A DNA stretch of 39,992 bases from CALCZU01 sp964396165. GTDB taxonomy: Bacteria; Bdellovibrionota; FAC87; UBA2466. Positions 1 to 9,185 of the stretch are shown here, piece by piece. The position numbers and the translations under genes are program-made. The DNA lies in contig CAYNEF010000033.1 in the NCBI GenBank assembly GCA_964396165.1, positions 1 through 39,992 on the forward strand, read 5' to 3'. The number at the start of each line of letters is the position of its first letter. Position 1 is the first letter of the stretch. Under the pieces are notes generated by a model, which was not told the DNA's origin, did not search any database, and was given only the letters and a program-made list of their open reading frames with translations.

Positions 1-171
1 CTTTTCTCGTTTCATTTTCTGCAACAGTAAGTCTTTTATACAGCGCTCTTCTAATCTGACGAAATATTCATTTTAATTTAATTTTGCAGCTCCTTTTGCG
101 CACGAAAACTGTGTGCTGTGGTGGCTTACGCTTTGCTTATTTAATTGCTCAGAAAATCGAGCAAATAACAA

Positions 172-2040
172 ATGAAACTGCACTATCTACTCATTCTTTT
201 TATCGTTCTGCCTTTGTTCGGAGATGACTCTGCCGAATGCGCGCGTGTACTCAGACATCTTTTAAGGAATCCGGTAAAATCGACAACTCGTTGGCAATGG
301 GCGGAAGTACTTAAGGAAAAGGATAAGCCACTCATGGGAGATGGAGATCTACTACCAGAAGATCATCCTGTAACTCGACGAACGCAGTTTTGGCTTGATG
401 AACTCGATGCCGCACTAAGGTCTGAGTATGCAACAATGATGAAAAATGTTCCTAAACCAAAAGCGTACGCTAGCAGTGATTCCTCGCCCAATGCCTCCGT
501 CAATAAAGTAGATGTTTATTATCGCGCACCGGTAGAGTTGAATGCCTCTGTTCCCACCACTAAAGAAAATACAATAGCTGCAGTTGTAATAAAGCCAAAC
601 AGGGCAGGTCTTTCAGGCAATCTGGAAGACGGCTTAGATTATGACTTGCAAGAGGAGGCATCGTCTTGGCAGACGGAAAGAAAACTGACAAAGGAAGAGG
701 CAATCGAGCTAAGTAAATGGTGTAGCGGAAATTTATCTAGCTGTATTTTTACAGTAGAGGAAGATGCGAGCCGACCAGAAAAGTTTAAAATCGTACTAGA
801 TAAAAAATCAAAAGTAGAAAGCAGTTCAGAGTCTCTATTAAATGGAAAAGCACAAGCTGAGGGTTTCGTATTTCCTGCGGTGGGCAACCAGGTGCATGTG
901 AGTGCCTCCTTGCTTACAAAATACAAAAACGAAGAAGAATTTGTCGCGGTATTAGCCCATGAGCTAGGGCATTATTATCGGGCCCATGGAATAAATATGG
1001 CGACCGATTATGGTTACTTCTATGAAGCTAAACCAAATGAACCGTATGCGGATGCACCGCCTAAAGCCCCTCCTGTAATGCATCAAGAAATGCAAACCAT
1101 TGCAAAACAAATTTCTGAAGCCTCGTTACTTTTGGATGGATACCACTCTATCCCCGAGCAAAAAATTCCGTCAGCCCTTGTTACGGGTGCGTTAATGGCT
1201 GCAGAACAATTAGCAACCATACATAGTCAGGATAAAAGCTGCATCGAATGCCCTATCCTTGATTCGTTACTGAAGAATCAAAGCGAATTAATTGGAGCAG
1301 ATACCTATCGCTATGGCAGTGGTTTTCCAAAAGATCCTTTGCCAGATAAAAATATGGAAAAATTTCGTCAATTTGAAACAGCTTTTTTAAGTTTAGCTGC
1401 GCGCACGCAAATAGAAGCTTCGGACAATCTAGTTCCAGGCAAAGTACCTCTCGACAAAGTAAAAGGTTATTTTAAATATGAACTAGATAAAACTCCTTGG
1501 TATGTGGATCCCAGTAAGTACCAAACTCTGGGAGACTATTTCGCTGCAGCTACAAGCGAGGTTCGTAGAGCAGAATCGAGTCTAGTAGATGCCTACAACA
1601 AAGCAAAAGCATTGCGAATGGGACACTTCACTCATGAACAGGAAGCAGATGAACAATCGCTCCATATGCTCGCACTTATCGGGATTAAACCCGATACGGA
1701 GGCACAAGAAATTTTGACTCTGGGAAAAGCGCTAGAACCTACACGCGGCCTGCCAGCTCCACCTGTTCTTTCATCTCAAACGGCTGAAAAACTACTAAAT
1801 CTAAATAGAAATAAAACAGTGTGGAAAGATGAAAAAGGAGAAACACTTTATGTCCCCATGGGAAATCCAGATGAACCACACCATTATATGAGTTATCGGT
1901 CGTATCATATGTCTACTCGAACTGCTGCCCTTGGCTTGAATCACTTGCCTGCTGTTCGCACACCCGTTTTGCCCACCGATATGAATTGGCTAGAAGTAGT
2001 GGAAGCCGCTAAAGAAGTTTATAAAAAGAAGAACCCCTAA
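172..2040 (+). CDS. secreted M48-like zinc metalloprotease
   Basis: A 622-residue protein with an N-terminal hydrophobic signal (residues ~3-17), so it is probably exported. The sequence shows HELGH at residues 262-266, the HExxH zinc and catalytic motif, and HEQEAD near residue 488, where E489 in an ExxAD arrangement would be the third zinc ligand of M48 peptidases. About 220 residues separate the two motifs, more than in compact M48 enzymes, and residues ~25-230 match nothing I recognise. Family knowledge suggests periplasmic or surface proteolysis or protein quality control; the substrate is unknown. The ATG is chosen because it opens the signal peptide, but no good Shine-Dalgarno precedes it. 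A weak TTGCTC/GAGCAA inverted repeat (145-164) covers the leader. No co-directional neighbour lies upstream inside the window. Confidence 0.8.
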   Translation: MKLHYLLILFIVLPLFGDDSAECARVLRHLLRNPVKSTTRWQWAEVLKEKDKPLMGDGDLLPEDHPVTRRTQFWLDELDAALRSEYATMMKNVPKPKAYASSDSSPNASVNKVDVYYRAPVELNASVPTTKENTIAAVVIKPNRAGLSGNLEDGLDYDLQEEASSWQTERKLTKEEAIELSKWCSGNLSSCIFTVEEDASRPEKFKIVLDKKSKVESSSESLLNGKAQAEGFVFPAVGNQVHVSASLLTKYKNEEEFVAVLAHELGHYYRAHGINMATDYGYFYEAKPNEPYADAPPKAPPVMHQEMQTIAKQISEASLLLDGYHSIPEQKIPSALVTGALMAAEQLATIHSQDKSCIECPILDSLLKNQSELIGADTYRYGSGFPKDPLPDKNMEKFRQFETAFLSLAARTQIEASDNLVPGKVPLDKVKGYFKYELDKTPWYVDPSKYQTLGDYFAAATSEVRRAESSLVDAYNKAKALRMGHFTHEQEADEQSLHMLALIGIKPDTEAQEILTLGKALEPTRGLPAPPVLSSQTAEKLLNLNRNKTVWKDEKGETLYVPMGNPDEPHHYMSYRSYHMSTRTAALGLNHLPAVRTPVLPTDMNWLEVVEAAKEVYKKKNP

Positions 2041-2054
2041 CGCTTAAAACCTAC

Positions 2055-2090
2055 TGTCTAAAGTTTCGACAGCTGTCTAAGATTTCGACA
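2055..2090. promoter_or_regulatory. tandem TGTC-N9-GACA palindromes, putative operator pair
   Basis: Two 17-bp imperfect palindromes, TGTCTAAAGTTTCGACA at 2055-2071 and TGTCTAAGATTTCGACA at 2074-2090, repeat with a 19-bp period. Each has TGTC and GACA half-sites nine bases apart. Two near-identical symmetric sites about two helical turns apart look like a cooperative binding site for a dimeric regulator. They lie between the protease stop and the beta-barrel gene and would be distal to the promoter of the latter. The regulator is not identifiable. Confidence 0.45.
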
Positions 2091-2311
2091 CTTTGTTAAC
2101 TGACTGATTATGTGACGCTCTTTCTATCAATTGTGAAAAGTGTATAAAGTTTAGCCATAGTGCCGTAGATTGTTACTTATTATCCTATGTAATATCAATC
2201 ACTTAGCCTGTATTCTTGTGGCACACACACTGCAGTAGTCGTGACTACCTGTTAGTCGATTTTAAAAGTTTTCTTGTGAGAGGGAGAACTTTATTTAAAG
2301 GGGTCAAACAC

Positions 2312-3286
2312 ATGCAACAATTAAAACTCATTCTTATCCTTGTGACATGTTTCGTGTTCAAGGCTTCGATGGTTGCGGGTGCTGAGATGGAGAAAAGTGG
2401 TAGCGAGAATATCAATCAGGCCATGGCGATGAGTGATGAAGTCATTGCTAACCCAGACTACGTCCAAGCCGATCCTTATGCGCTGGACTGGAAGCAAATC
2501 AAGATGCTTGCCGCTAACGAAGAAGCAACGGAAAGTACAACAAAGTCCGATGCCACAGCTTCTGTAGCTGCAGCACCTGCTCCGACTGCTTCTAGTTCTT
2601 ATTCACCCGTGCAAAACAATAATGTGCATGTGAATGTGAGAGGCGGCGATACAAGCAATACAAACAATAATGAATCCGGTTCCAGCATGAGTGCGAAGAT
2701 GCAGGACAGTTCATTAGGCCTGCACACTGCGATTACGCCGATGGTGGGGATGAGCAATTATTACGGTGCATGGGGAAACCATGTCAGTAATTCCTATAGC
2801 CTTGGCTTGGGATTGGAAGTTGCTTTGAATTCTCTTATCAGCATCGAAGTAGAAGGTGGGTATAGCAAATACAATGTCGGGTATTCGTACTTCAGACAGT
2901 ATTCAAATCAGTACCATTTTTATAAGCACGATTTTAACCAGTACAATATCGGTGCAAATGCGAAGTTGTACTTAAGCCGCTCTTTCATCCAACCCTGGAT
3001 AGGTGTGGGCTCGATGGCTTTGTATTATGAAAACATGACACGTGATGCAGCCAATTCTTACTACAGTTACAATCAATGGGTAGGAGCAATTCAACCGATT
3101 GCCGGACTGGATGTAGAAGTGACAAAAGGCATTGCTGTGGGAATGCGCGGGGCCTACATCATCCCGATGTTTAACAAACCTCAGACGGCAGATTACGGAA
3201 ATGTTTCTGCTCCATACTTCGAAGAAGCATCACTCATGAATACAAGCTTCTACAAAGTAATGGCTGATGTAAAAGTCATGTTCTAA
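2312..3286 (+). CDS. outer-membrane beta-barrel protein
   Basis: A 324-residue exported protein. The frame is open from 2216, but the ATG at 2312 follows AAAGGGG and starts directly at a Sec signal peptide ending in VAGA, so that start is preferred. After a short acidic region comes an Ala/Ser/Asn-rich linker (about residues 75-135). The remaining ~190 residues are rich in alternating aromatic and glycine-containing strands (for example GLGLEVALNSLISIEVEGG) and end in VMADVKVMF. A terminal phenylalanine is typical of Bam-inserted barrels. It resembles the small OmpA/OmpW-like porin-family barrel class, but no specific family can be assigned. The long leader (2041-2311) holds the tandem palindromes. 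A bidirectional terminator follows the stop codon. Confidence 0.7.
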   Translation: MQQLKLILILVTCFVFKASMVAGAEMEKSGSENINQAMAMSDEVIANPDYVQADPYALDWKQIKMLAANEEATESTTKSDATASVAAAPAPTASSSYSPVQNNNVHVNVRGGDTSNTNNNESGSSMSAKMQDSSLGLHTAITPMVGMSNYYGAWGNHVSNSYSLGLGLEVALNSLISIEVEGGYSKYNVGYSYFRQYSNQYHFYKHDFNQYNIGANAKLYLSRSFIQPWIGVGSMALYYENMTRDAANSYYSYNQWVGAIQPIAGLDVEVTKGIAVGMRGAYIIPMFNKPQTADYGNVSAPYFEEASLMNTSFYKVMADVKVMF

Positions 3287-3324
3287 AGTTTTTTATAAGT
3301 CTTCTTCTCCAATACGTTCAAGGT

Positions 3325-3369
3325 AAAACCCCCGGGCTTCGCGGTTCTCGCGAGGGACCCGGGGTTTTT
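3325..3369. terminator. bidirectional intrinsic terminator
   Basis: A GC-rich hairpin with outer arms AAAACCCCCGGG and ACCCGGGGTTTTT and a partly pairing CGCG...CGCG interior. It has A-tracts and T-tracts on its two sides. It lies between the convergent beta-barrel gene (plus) and helicase gene (minus), and should terminate both. Confidence 0.85.
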
Positions 3370-3371
3370 AT

Positions 3372-5366
3372 TTAAAGACATTCAGAAAGTGTTTTGGCCC
3401 AGCTGCCGGAGGGTAGTTTTTTCATTCCTTTGGGCAAGAAGAGCGACAAGGATTTTTTTGCTCTTGTTAGGGCAACATACAAGATGCGGTTTGATTCTTC
3501 TTGTTCTCTCGCCTTTTGCATTTCAAATAATTTTGAATAGGTCGGAGTTTTCACAATCTCGTTATCTTCCTTATAGCGGATGCCCATACCCATAGCTTTC
3601 CGAGAAAAAATAAAAGGAGAGCTAACAGGAGTTTGTCTTAAGTTATCGCATAATAAGACGTAATCGAATTCCAGACCCTTTGCCGCATGTACGGTCATCA
3701 GCTTTACGGCATCTTCTCTTACTGATTCCACAGACGTAAAAAGCGTATGGGATTTTAGCGCCCGAATTTGTGTGAGAAATTCGTAAAGGGAAGAAGGGCA
3801 TTTGTCTTTGGCCTCCAGAAAAAACAAGAAGGCTTCGGGAGAAGCAGGAAAGTAGTTTGTATGCTTAAAAAGATTTTTAAGCAGTGTATCGACATCCATC
3901 TCGCCTGAATCGACTTGGGTAAAAAACCAGGCAAGTTGACTGTCACCTTTATTAAGGAGTCTTTCAAAAAGAGACAACTCCTGCGGCTGCGCCAATTCGG
4001 AAAGTTGCCGAAACGTGTATCCCATATAAGGAGATCGTAAGAACTGGCACAAAGACGCATTGTCGAGCGGATTCAAACACACAGAGAGATAACTGATGAT
4101 GTCCAAGATCTCGTGCGAGGCATCAAAGTTCAAAGTGTGCGTAAGGCTGGAAGGGATCTGATACGATTTTAGTTTTCTCTGGTACTCAATCATGCGATCA
4201 GCATTGCGAAATAGCATCGCTATTTGATTGGGTTGTACCCCGTTTTTTACGAGATCATTTACTTTGGCAGTAATGGCGTTCAACTCTAAAGTTTGTACTG
4301 CTCCTCTTGCATCTTCTTCGCTGCATTCATAGTAATGCGTTTCAAAATAGGGGTGGTTTACTGAATCAGTTAGACCAGCCTGCATGCTATTAAAAGAAAT
4401 TTCCTTAAATAGCTGAGTAGAAAGCGTGTTGATAGAATGAAGCAGGCTTTCGTGAGTACGAAAGTTCATGCTCAGTTCCACAACATTGCTGCCACTTTCA
4501 GTCAGTTTTTTTGCTGTTTCGTAAAAAAGTTCCGGCTCTGAATATCTGAAGCCGTAAATAGACTGTTTCGGATCCCCCACTAAGAAAAGCCCTTTGGGGA
4601 AGGCGAGAGCGATTTGTCTTAACCAATTCCATTGGCTTCTACTTACGTCCTGAAATTCGTCAATTAAAACTGCCTGAAACTGGTTAGAAAGTTTTTCTTT
4701 TGCCACTTTGGAAGTTTCATACAGCTTAATAGCAAGCACTTCCAAATCATCGAACGAATACTGACCTTGGGCATAAAAATGTGCCTGTAATTTTTCTACA
4801 AAAGGCTGAAAGCAAGCGACGACGTTGTTAAGGACTGCGGATTCATCGCGTGCTTCATTCATCCATGTATGGCGCTTTTGGTATAACTCGAGTGCTAAAT
4901 CGTGCAATTGTACATGCGAATAATGCGTGAGAAGTTCAGTGAGTACATTGGGATCCGTCGCATTCAAATGTTCTTCGTAGAATTTTTCAAACTGAGCTGC
5001 GAATGTAAACGGACTTAAGATTTCTTCTACTTTTAATAATCCAATCTCAGCCCCAAACTGATTAAGCGTCTGGTAGCAAAAGCTATGAATCGTCCCGATG
5101 TTGGGCGTGTTTTCAACCTGATTCTTTAAAGAAGAATTGCGCTCGATAAGTCTGTGAGTGAGCCGCTCTTTCATTTCTTCTGCGGCGTCTGTCGTAAACG
5201 TAAGACAAAGAATTTGCGATGGAGTTAATCCATCTTCCAACAATTTTAAATATTTTTCGACAAGTACGCGTGTTTTTCCAGCCCCCGCTCCAGCAAAAAC
5301 CATTGTAGGCTTTTGACTGCTTTCTACTGCGCGCCTTTGTTCTTGTGTCAGTTCAAACATAACCAT
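3372..5366 (-). CDS. UvrD/Rep-family (SF1A) DNA helicase
   Basis: A 664-residue ATP-dependent DNA helicase of the UvrD/PcrA/AddA superfamily. Visible motifs, in order: a Q-motif-like TQEQRRAVE (7-15), Walker A GAGAGKT (26-32), Walker B LIDEFQDVSRSQW (~233-245), GDPKQSIYGFR (motif III), the motif IV/V region VHAAKGLEFDYVLL (~555) and motif VI YVALTRAKKSL (~632). It is the length of UvrD and lacks the C-terminal nuclease of AddA or RecB. The upstream gene, overlapping by 14 bp, encodes an AddB-like nuclease, so the pair probably forms a two-subunit helicase-nuclease for double-strand-break processing. ATGs at 5366 and 5360 are both possible, and AAAGG fits the first. The shared terminator at 3325-3369 ends the operon. 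Confidence 0.9.
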   Translation of the reverse strand: MVMFELTQEQRRAVESSQKPTMVFAGAGAGKTRVLVEKYLKLLEDGLTPSQILCLTFTTDAAEEMKERLTHRLIERNSSLKNQVENTPNIGTIHSFCYQTLNQFGAEIGLLKVEEILSPFTFAAQFEKFYEEHLNATDPNVLTELLTHYSHVQLHDLALELYQKRHTWMNEARDESAVLNNVVACFQPFVEKLQAHFYAQGQYSFDDLEVLAIKLYETSKVAKEKLSNQFQAVLIDEFQDVSRSQWNWLRQIALAFPKGLFLVGDPKQSIYGFRYSEPELFYETAKKLTESGSNVVELSMNFRTHESLLHSINTLSTQLFKEISFNSMQAGLTDSVNHPYFETHYYECSEEDARGAVQTLELNAITAKVNDLVKNGVQPNQIAMLFRNADRMIEYQRKLKSYQIPSSLTHTLNFDASHEILDIISYLSVCLNPLDNASLCQFLRSPYMGYTFRQLSELAQPQELSLFERLLNKGDSQLAWFFTQVDSGEMDVDTLLKNLFKHTNYFPASPEAFLFFLEAKDKCPSSLYEFLTQIRALKSHTLFTSVESVREDAVKLMTVHAAKGLEFDYVLLCDNLRQTPVSSPFIFSRKAMGMGIRYKEDNEIVKTPTYSKLFEMQKAREQEESNRILYVALTRAKKSLSLFLPKGMKKLPSGSWAKTLSECL

Positions 5367-7431
5367 ACGCCTTTCGACACATCAGTCGCGCTTCGCAGTA
5401 CCCGCACTTATCTTGTGAGGGTTCCGGTGCGAATACACCACTATTCATTTTCTGCGCTAAAAGCTTTATCTGGTTAATCCCATCTGCCTTTAAGGCTTCG
5501 AATTTTTCGAGCGATAAAGTGTGGCCGCGGGTAATGGATTTTTTTGCTTCTTTGGAAACTTCTTCTTCAATTAATAACCCGCGTTTTAATTCGCCTTGTT
5601 TTAAATCATAAAAGAGCATGCCTGAAAGAGGTTTGTTTAATTTCTTTTCCACTGCAAGAATGTATAAAAGCGCCTGGAAGTTTGCGCCTTTTCTGATGTG
5701 CTCTGGCGTAAAATCCACATTGCCCGTTTTGTAATCTAAAATTACAATTTTTCCGTCTCTTAAATCTACGCGATCAATTTTACCCGTGAATTTTAGCCCT
5801 TCTATCTCAAGTTCAAATGAATCTTCGATAAGAATAGGGGAGCCTTCACCAAATTGTTCGGTGAGCGTCTTTTCTAAAACCATGGCTCTGTCTGCAATTA
5901 ACTTAAACTGGGAATTTAAAATGGTTTGGTGAGAGGCGCTAGACTCATCTTCCGGCAAATATTCTTTTAGGGCATTTGCATAATGGGTATTTAGTTCTTC
6001 CAGCGTAAAAGGAAATTTTTCCTTGCAGCTTGTCTCTAACGCCAGATGTACTGTTTGCCCCAAGACTAACGCGTAACTATCTTTAAAGCTAAGTGGCGCA
6101 CGCATGCGCAAACGGTTTAGAAAAAAGTATTTTGCCGGACACTGAGAATAAGTTTCGAGCTGAGTCGCTGAGAGGCGGTTAATTTTTACATCCGCATCGT
6201 ATTTTTCTTTTACTTCCGTACTCTCAAAATGCAGTGCGATGGGCTTTGCCTCAGTCTCGCTGCTTAGACTTTGTTTGCCAATAGAAGTGTAGATAGTATT
6301 GCCTTGTTCTACTGCGTTTTCTAACATGCGTTTTCGAAATTCGATTATTTTGGAACGCCGAGGTAAGGGAAATCCGCCTTGAAACAAAGACTCAAGCTCT
6401 GACTCGGTAAATAGAATTTCACTGCTTTCGCCGCTTAAAAAAGAAGAAGGGCAATAACCAATGATTGTCGCATCTGCTTCGGGCGTCAGTACTTGAAACG
6501 GGTACAGATAAGCCGTTGGCTCACCAAGCGTTTCTGTTGTGCTGGGTTTCGTATCCATTTCTTTAGCTTCATCCAAAGGTGCTGATTTTTTTAGTAAATA
6601 AGTCTGGTTTAATTCCAGACGTTCTTTTAAAGGAAGGGTTTTGTTTCGCCGTAAATTTTTAAGAAAAAGACTGAATTCGCTATCGTTTGATTTTTCTTTA
6701 TTTTCAAAGAAAGAGCGGTACGTAATGGACTGAGAATCTAAATAAAATTGCAGATACTCTAATTCTTTCTCGTCACCAAAAAACGGAATCCACAGTTTTT
6801 GATTTTCCTGTTTATTTTTGTTCCACAGTTTGAGATTTTCTGTAAAGCCTAAAAGACTTTCTGATTGGCTGCCAAATTGAAGCGATCCAGAGGGGATATT
6901 CTTTTCACCCAGTACCTGCCAGGGGTAGATCGTTGGGAATTTTTCACAAAGTGTAGTAAAGAGATACGAGTCAGAGGACTCAGTCACAAAGACTAGCGGA
7001 AAATCGATAGATCTTTTTTTCTCTGTCAGTTCTCCTGTCAATTGCCAAACGACTTCGGCTAAGTCATGGGAAAGGGGAGAGTTGAGGTAATTTATGAAAA
7101 TATTTTTTAATAGCGTATTTTTTTTCGATGGTGCGAGAAGCGAAAAGCAATGTTCCACATGTTCAGATCTTAAGATCAGCGCTTCTCTCAATGTTTGAAT
7201 CGTATCGTAAAAAAGTTCAGCTTCTTTCTCCTCTACCCTGATTTCGTGAGGCAAAAGACTGGTAAAGGCGAGTTTGTGCTCTGATTCGGAAGGCAAGGCA
7301 AACCCTAGTTTAAGCATCAGTTCTCTTAAGGAGAGAAACGCGTCTGCTTTTTCAGGATACAGTACTTTAAACAGAGTTAAGGTACGCGTGCTAGAAAAGC
7401 AGTAAATTGTACTAGCTTCTGGGAAGTTCAT
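5353..7431 (-). CDS. AddB-like PD-(D/E)XK nuclease with Fe-S cysteines
   Basis: A ~692-residue protein. Its C-terminal third is a RecB-family nuclease: LSATQLETYSQCPAKYFF (~426), GKIDRVDLRDGKIVILDYKTG-type core (~556) with the catalytic Asp...Asp-Tyr-Lys, then CGYCEARLMC (~684). The early Cys plus the C-x2-C-x5-C tail has the spacing that binds a 4Fe-4S cluster in AddB and Cas4. The N-terminal ~400 residues are divergent and lack a convincing Walker A, like the inactivated helicase part of AddB, but the protein is much shorter than usual AddB. The preferred start is ATG 7431 (20-bp overlap with the upstream amidohydrolase gene); TTG 7458 is an alternative. It overlaps the downstream helicase gene and is probably co-translated with it. 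Confidence 0.85.
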   Translation of the reverse strand: MNFPEASTIYCFSSTRTLTLFKVLYPEKADAFLSLRELMLKLGFALPSESEHKLAFTSLLPHEIRVEEKEAELFYDTIQTLREALILRSEHVEHCFSLLAPSKKNTLLKNIFINYLNSPLSHDLAEVVWQLTGELTEKKRSIDFPLVFVTESSDSYLFTTLCEKFPTIYPWQVLGEKNIPSGSLQFGSQSESLLGFTENLKLWNKNKQENQKLWIPFFGDEKELEYLQFYLDSQSITYRSFFENKEKSNDSEFSLFLKNLRRNKTLPLKERLELNQTYLLKKSAPLDEAKEMDTKPSTTETLGEPTAYLYPFQVLTPEADATIIGYCPSSFLSGESSEILFTESELESLFQGGFPLPRRSKIIEFRKRMLENAVEQGNTIYTSIGKQSLSSETEAKPIALHFESTEVKEKYDADVKINRLSATQLETYSQCPAKYFFLNRLRMRAPLSFKDSYALVLGQTVHLALETSCKEKFPFTLEELNTHYANALKEYLPEDESSASHQTILNSQFKLIADRAMVLEKTLTEQFGEGSPILIEDSFELEIEGLKFTGKIDRVDLRDGKIVILDYKTGNVDFTPEHIRKGANFQALLYILAVEKKLNKPLSGMLFYDLKQGELKRGLLIEEEVSKEAKKSITRGHTLSLEKFEALKADGINQIKLLAQKMNSGVFAPEPSQDKCGYCEARLMCRKAYGYV

Positions 7432-9061
7432 TTCGCTCAAATACTTTTTCCCCACCAATATAGGTGGCTTCTACCTTGGTATTATAAATTTCCAAGGGTT
7501 TTAATTCGTAAGGATTTTTTCCCAAGATGATAAAGTCGGCATAGTGGCCTTTCGATAAGGTGCCAAGTTCCGCTTCACGAAAAGCAGCGTAAGCTGCGCC
7601 ACTGGTAAACGCTTCAAAACTTTCCTGGAGTGTAAGCCTTTCTTCGGGATTAAAGCCTTCTTTGGGTTCAAACTCTGTATTTTGTCTTGTGATGCTAGAG
7701 AATAGTCCGGGCCACGGGTTCAAGCTTTCGACTGGAGCATCACTGCCAAATGCGAGTGGTACTTTATTTTGCAGCATCGATTTCCACGCGTACGCATAAC
7801 GGGCGCGCTCGCTTCCAATTCTATCGACTACCCATTTCATGTCAGAAGTGCAGTGAGTAGGTTGCATGGAAGCAATGACTCCCATTTTTGCTGCTCTTTT
7901 TATGTCGTTTAATTCTAAAACTTGAGCATGCTCTAATCTGTGGCGTTTATCGGCAATGTTTTTGTCTCTTAACGATTCAAACGCGTCGAGTACGAGTTTG
8001 TTTCCTTTACTTCCAATCGCGTGCACGGCGACTTGATAATGCGCCTTGTGGATTTGAGAAACAAGCCGCGCTAATTCTTCTTTGGAATGAAACTGCAAAC
8101 CGGAAGTAGAAGCATCATCCGCATACGGCTTTTCAAATAAAGCCCCTCGGCTTCCCATTGCTCCATCGATGAAAAGTTTCACAGCGCGCACATCGAGCTG
8201 TCCACCGTATTGCCCAATCGTTGGCTTCTGTTTCAGTAAGTTTTTTAACTGGGGATCACTACCGCTTAACATTTCATAGAAGCGAAATTTGATTTTTCGT
8301 GACCGAAGCAGGTTTTTAATTGCGGTGAGTGTGGTTTGAGATACTCCAGCATCGTGGATAGAAGTAATGCCGAGAGACGCCGCATGGTTTACAGCCACGG
8401 TGATGTATTCTTTGCTTTCGTCTAGCGTGGGCGGCTTAATGAGAGAAGACAAATCGTCCATTGCTGTATCGATTAAGATGCCAGTGGGAAGATTGCTTGA
8501 GTCTCTATGGATTTTTCCTCCTTGAGGATCGGCTTTTCTTTCCCAAATTCCAGATTGTTTTAATGCTGCTGTATTCACCCACGCGGCATGTCCATCGACG
8601 CGGTATAAAATAATTGGCTGCGTTTGTGTGATTTCGTCAAGCTCCAGTCTGGAAGGAAATTGTTTGCCCGGCCAATCGGATTGATCCCAGTCGTTACCTA
8701 GAATTGCCTTTGTTCCCTGCAATTTGTTTTTAGCGATGTACTCTTTCAGCCTTGCTACTGCTTCTTTGCTGCTTTTCACCCCTCGAAAATTTACTTCGAA
8801 CTGGGATTTGCCTAAATCGAGTATGTGAGCGTGGCTATCTGTAAGAGAGGGAAAAAGCACTTTCCCATTTAGGTCCACTTTGGAATAGTTTTCTGCCTTG
8901 GGTAATTCCTCTTTTCCAGTTTTTAAAACTTTGCCATCTTTTACCAGCATCCAGGCGGCGTCGGGGGTATTAAGGCTTGCAGAAGTGTGGATTTTTGCAT
9001 TGTAAAAGAGTGTTGTTTGGCCAAAAAGTGTAATCGGCAGAAGCAAGAAGAAGATTTTCAT
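7412..9061 (-). CDS. exported YtcJ-like amidohydrolase
   Basis: A 549-residue member of the amidohydrolase-3 (YtcJ/N-acyl aminoacylase-like) family with an N-terminal signal peptide (residues 1-14, ending near LFG). Metal-binding residues are visible: H77 and H79 in DSHAH, the VHAIGSKGN histidine, RHRLEHAQ, and the Asp of FGSDAPVESLNPW. The C-terminal segment LSKGHYADFIILGKNPYEL is the usual beta-sandwich tail. The family hydrolyses C-N bonds of amides, carbamates or cyclic imides; the substrate cannot be read from the sequence. It is the first gene of the minus-strand operon with the helicase and nuclease, overlapping the nuclease start. This pairing with recombination genes has no evident functional logic and may be only transcriptional. 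Confidence 0.85.
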   Translation of the reverse strand: MKIFFLLLPITLFGQTTLFYNAKIHTSASLNTPDAAWMLVKDGKVLKTGKEELPKAENYSKVDLNGKVLFPSLTDSHAHILDLGKSQFEVNFRGVKSSKEAVARLKEYIAKNKLQGTKAILGNDWDQSDWPGKQFPSRLELDEITQTQPIILYRVDGHAAWVNTAALKQSGIWERKADPQGGKIHRDSSNLPTGILIDTAMDDLSSLIKPPTLDESKEYITVAVNHAASLGITSIHDAGVSQTTLTAIKNLLRSRKIKFRFYEMLSGSDPQLKNLLKQKPTIGQYGGQLDVRAVKLFIDGAMGSRGALFEKPYADDASTSGLQFHSKEELARLVSQIHKAHYQVAVHAIGSKGNKLVLDAFESLRDKNIADKRHRLEHAQVLELNDIKRAAKMGVIASMQPTHCTSDMKWVVDRIGSERARYAYAWKSMLQNKVPLAFGSDAPVESLNPWPGLFSSITRQNTEFEPKEGFNPEERLTLQESFEAFTSGAAYAAFREAELGTLSKGHYADFIILGKNPYELKPLEIYNTKVEATYIGGEKVFERNELPRS

Positions 9062-9146
9062 TTCCTTGAAATAGCATAGCTAGAATCATTAGAGATGGCC
9101 TGTCGCGTTATACCTCAGTAGACTCTCTCAAATTACATACGAAGTG

Positions 9147-9176
9147 TTGTAAAAAGAGAGCCGCTCCTTTTACAAT
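9147..9176 (+). promoter_or_regulatory. putative promoter with embedded inverted repeat
   Basis: TTGTAA (9147-9152), an 18-bp spacer and TACAAT (9171-9176) form a plausible sigma-70-type promoter. TTGTAAAA (9147-9154) and TTTTACAA (9168-9175) are perfect 8-bp inverted arms covering both hexamers, so a dimeric repressor could sit here. Transcription would begin about three bases before the ATG at 9186. Confidence 0.45.
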
Positions 9177-9185
9177 GGCTTTGCT

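Noticed and set aside
2216..2311. Upstream extension of the beta-barrel gene
   Set aside because: The added 32 residues are not signal-like, while the ATG at 2312 has a ribosome-binding site and begins a standard signal peptide.
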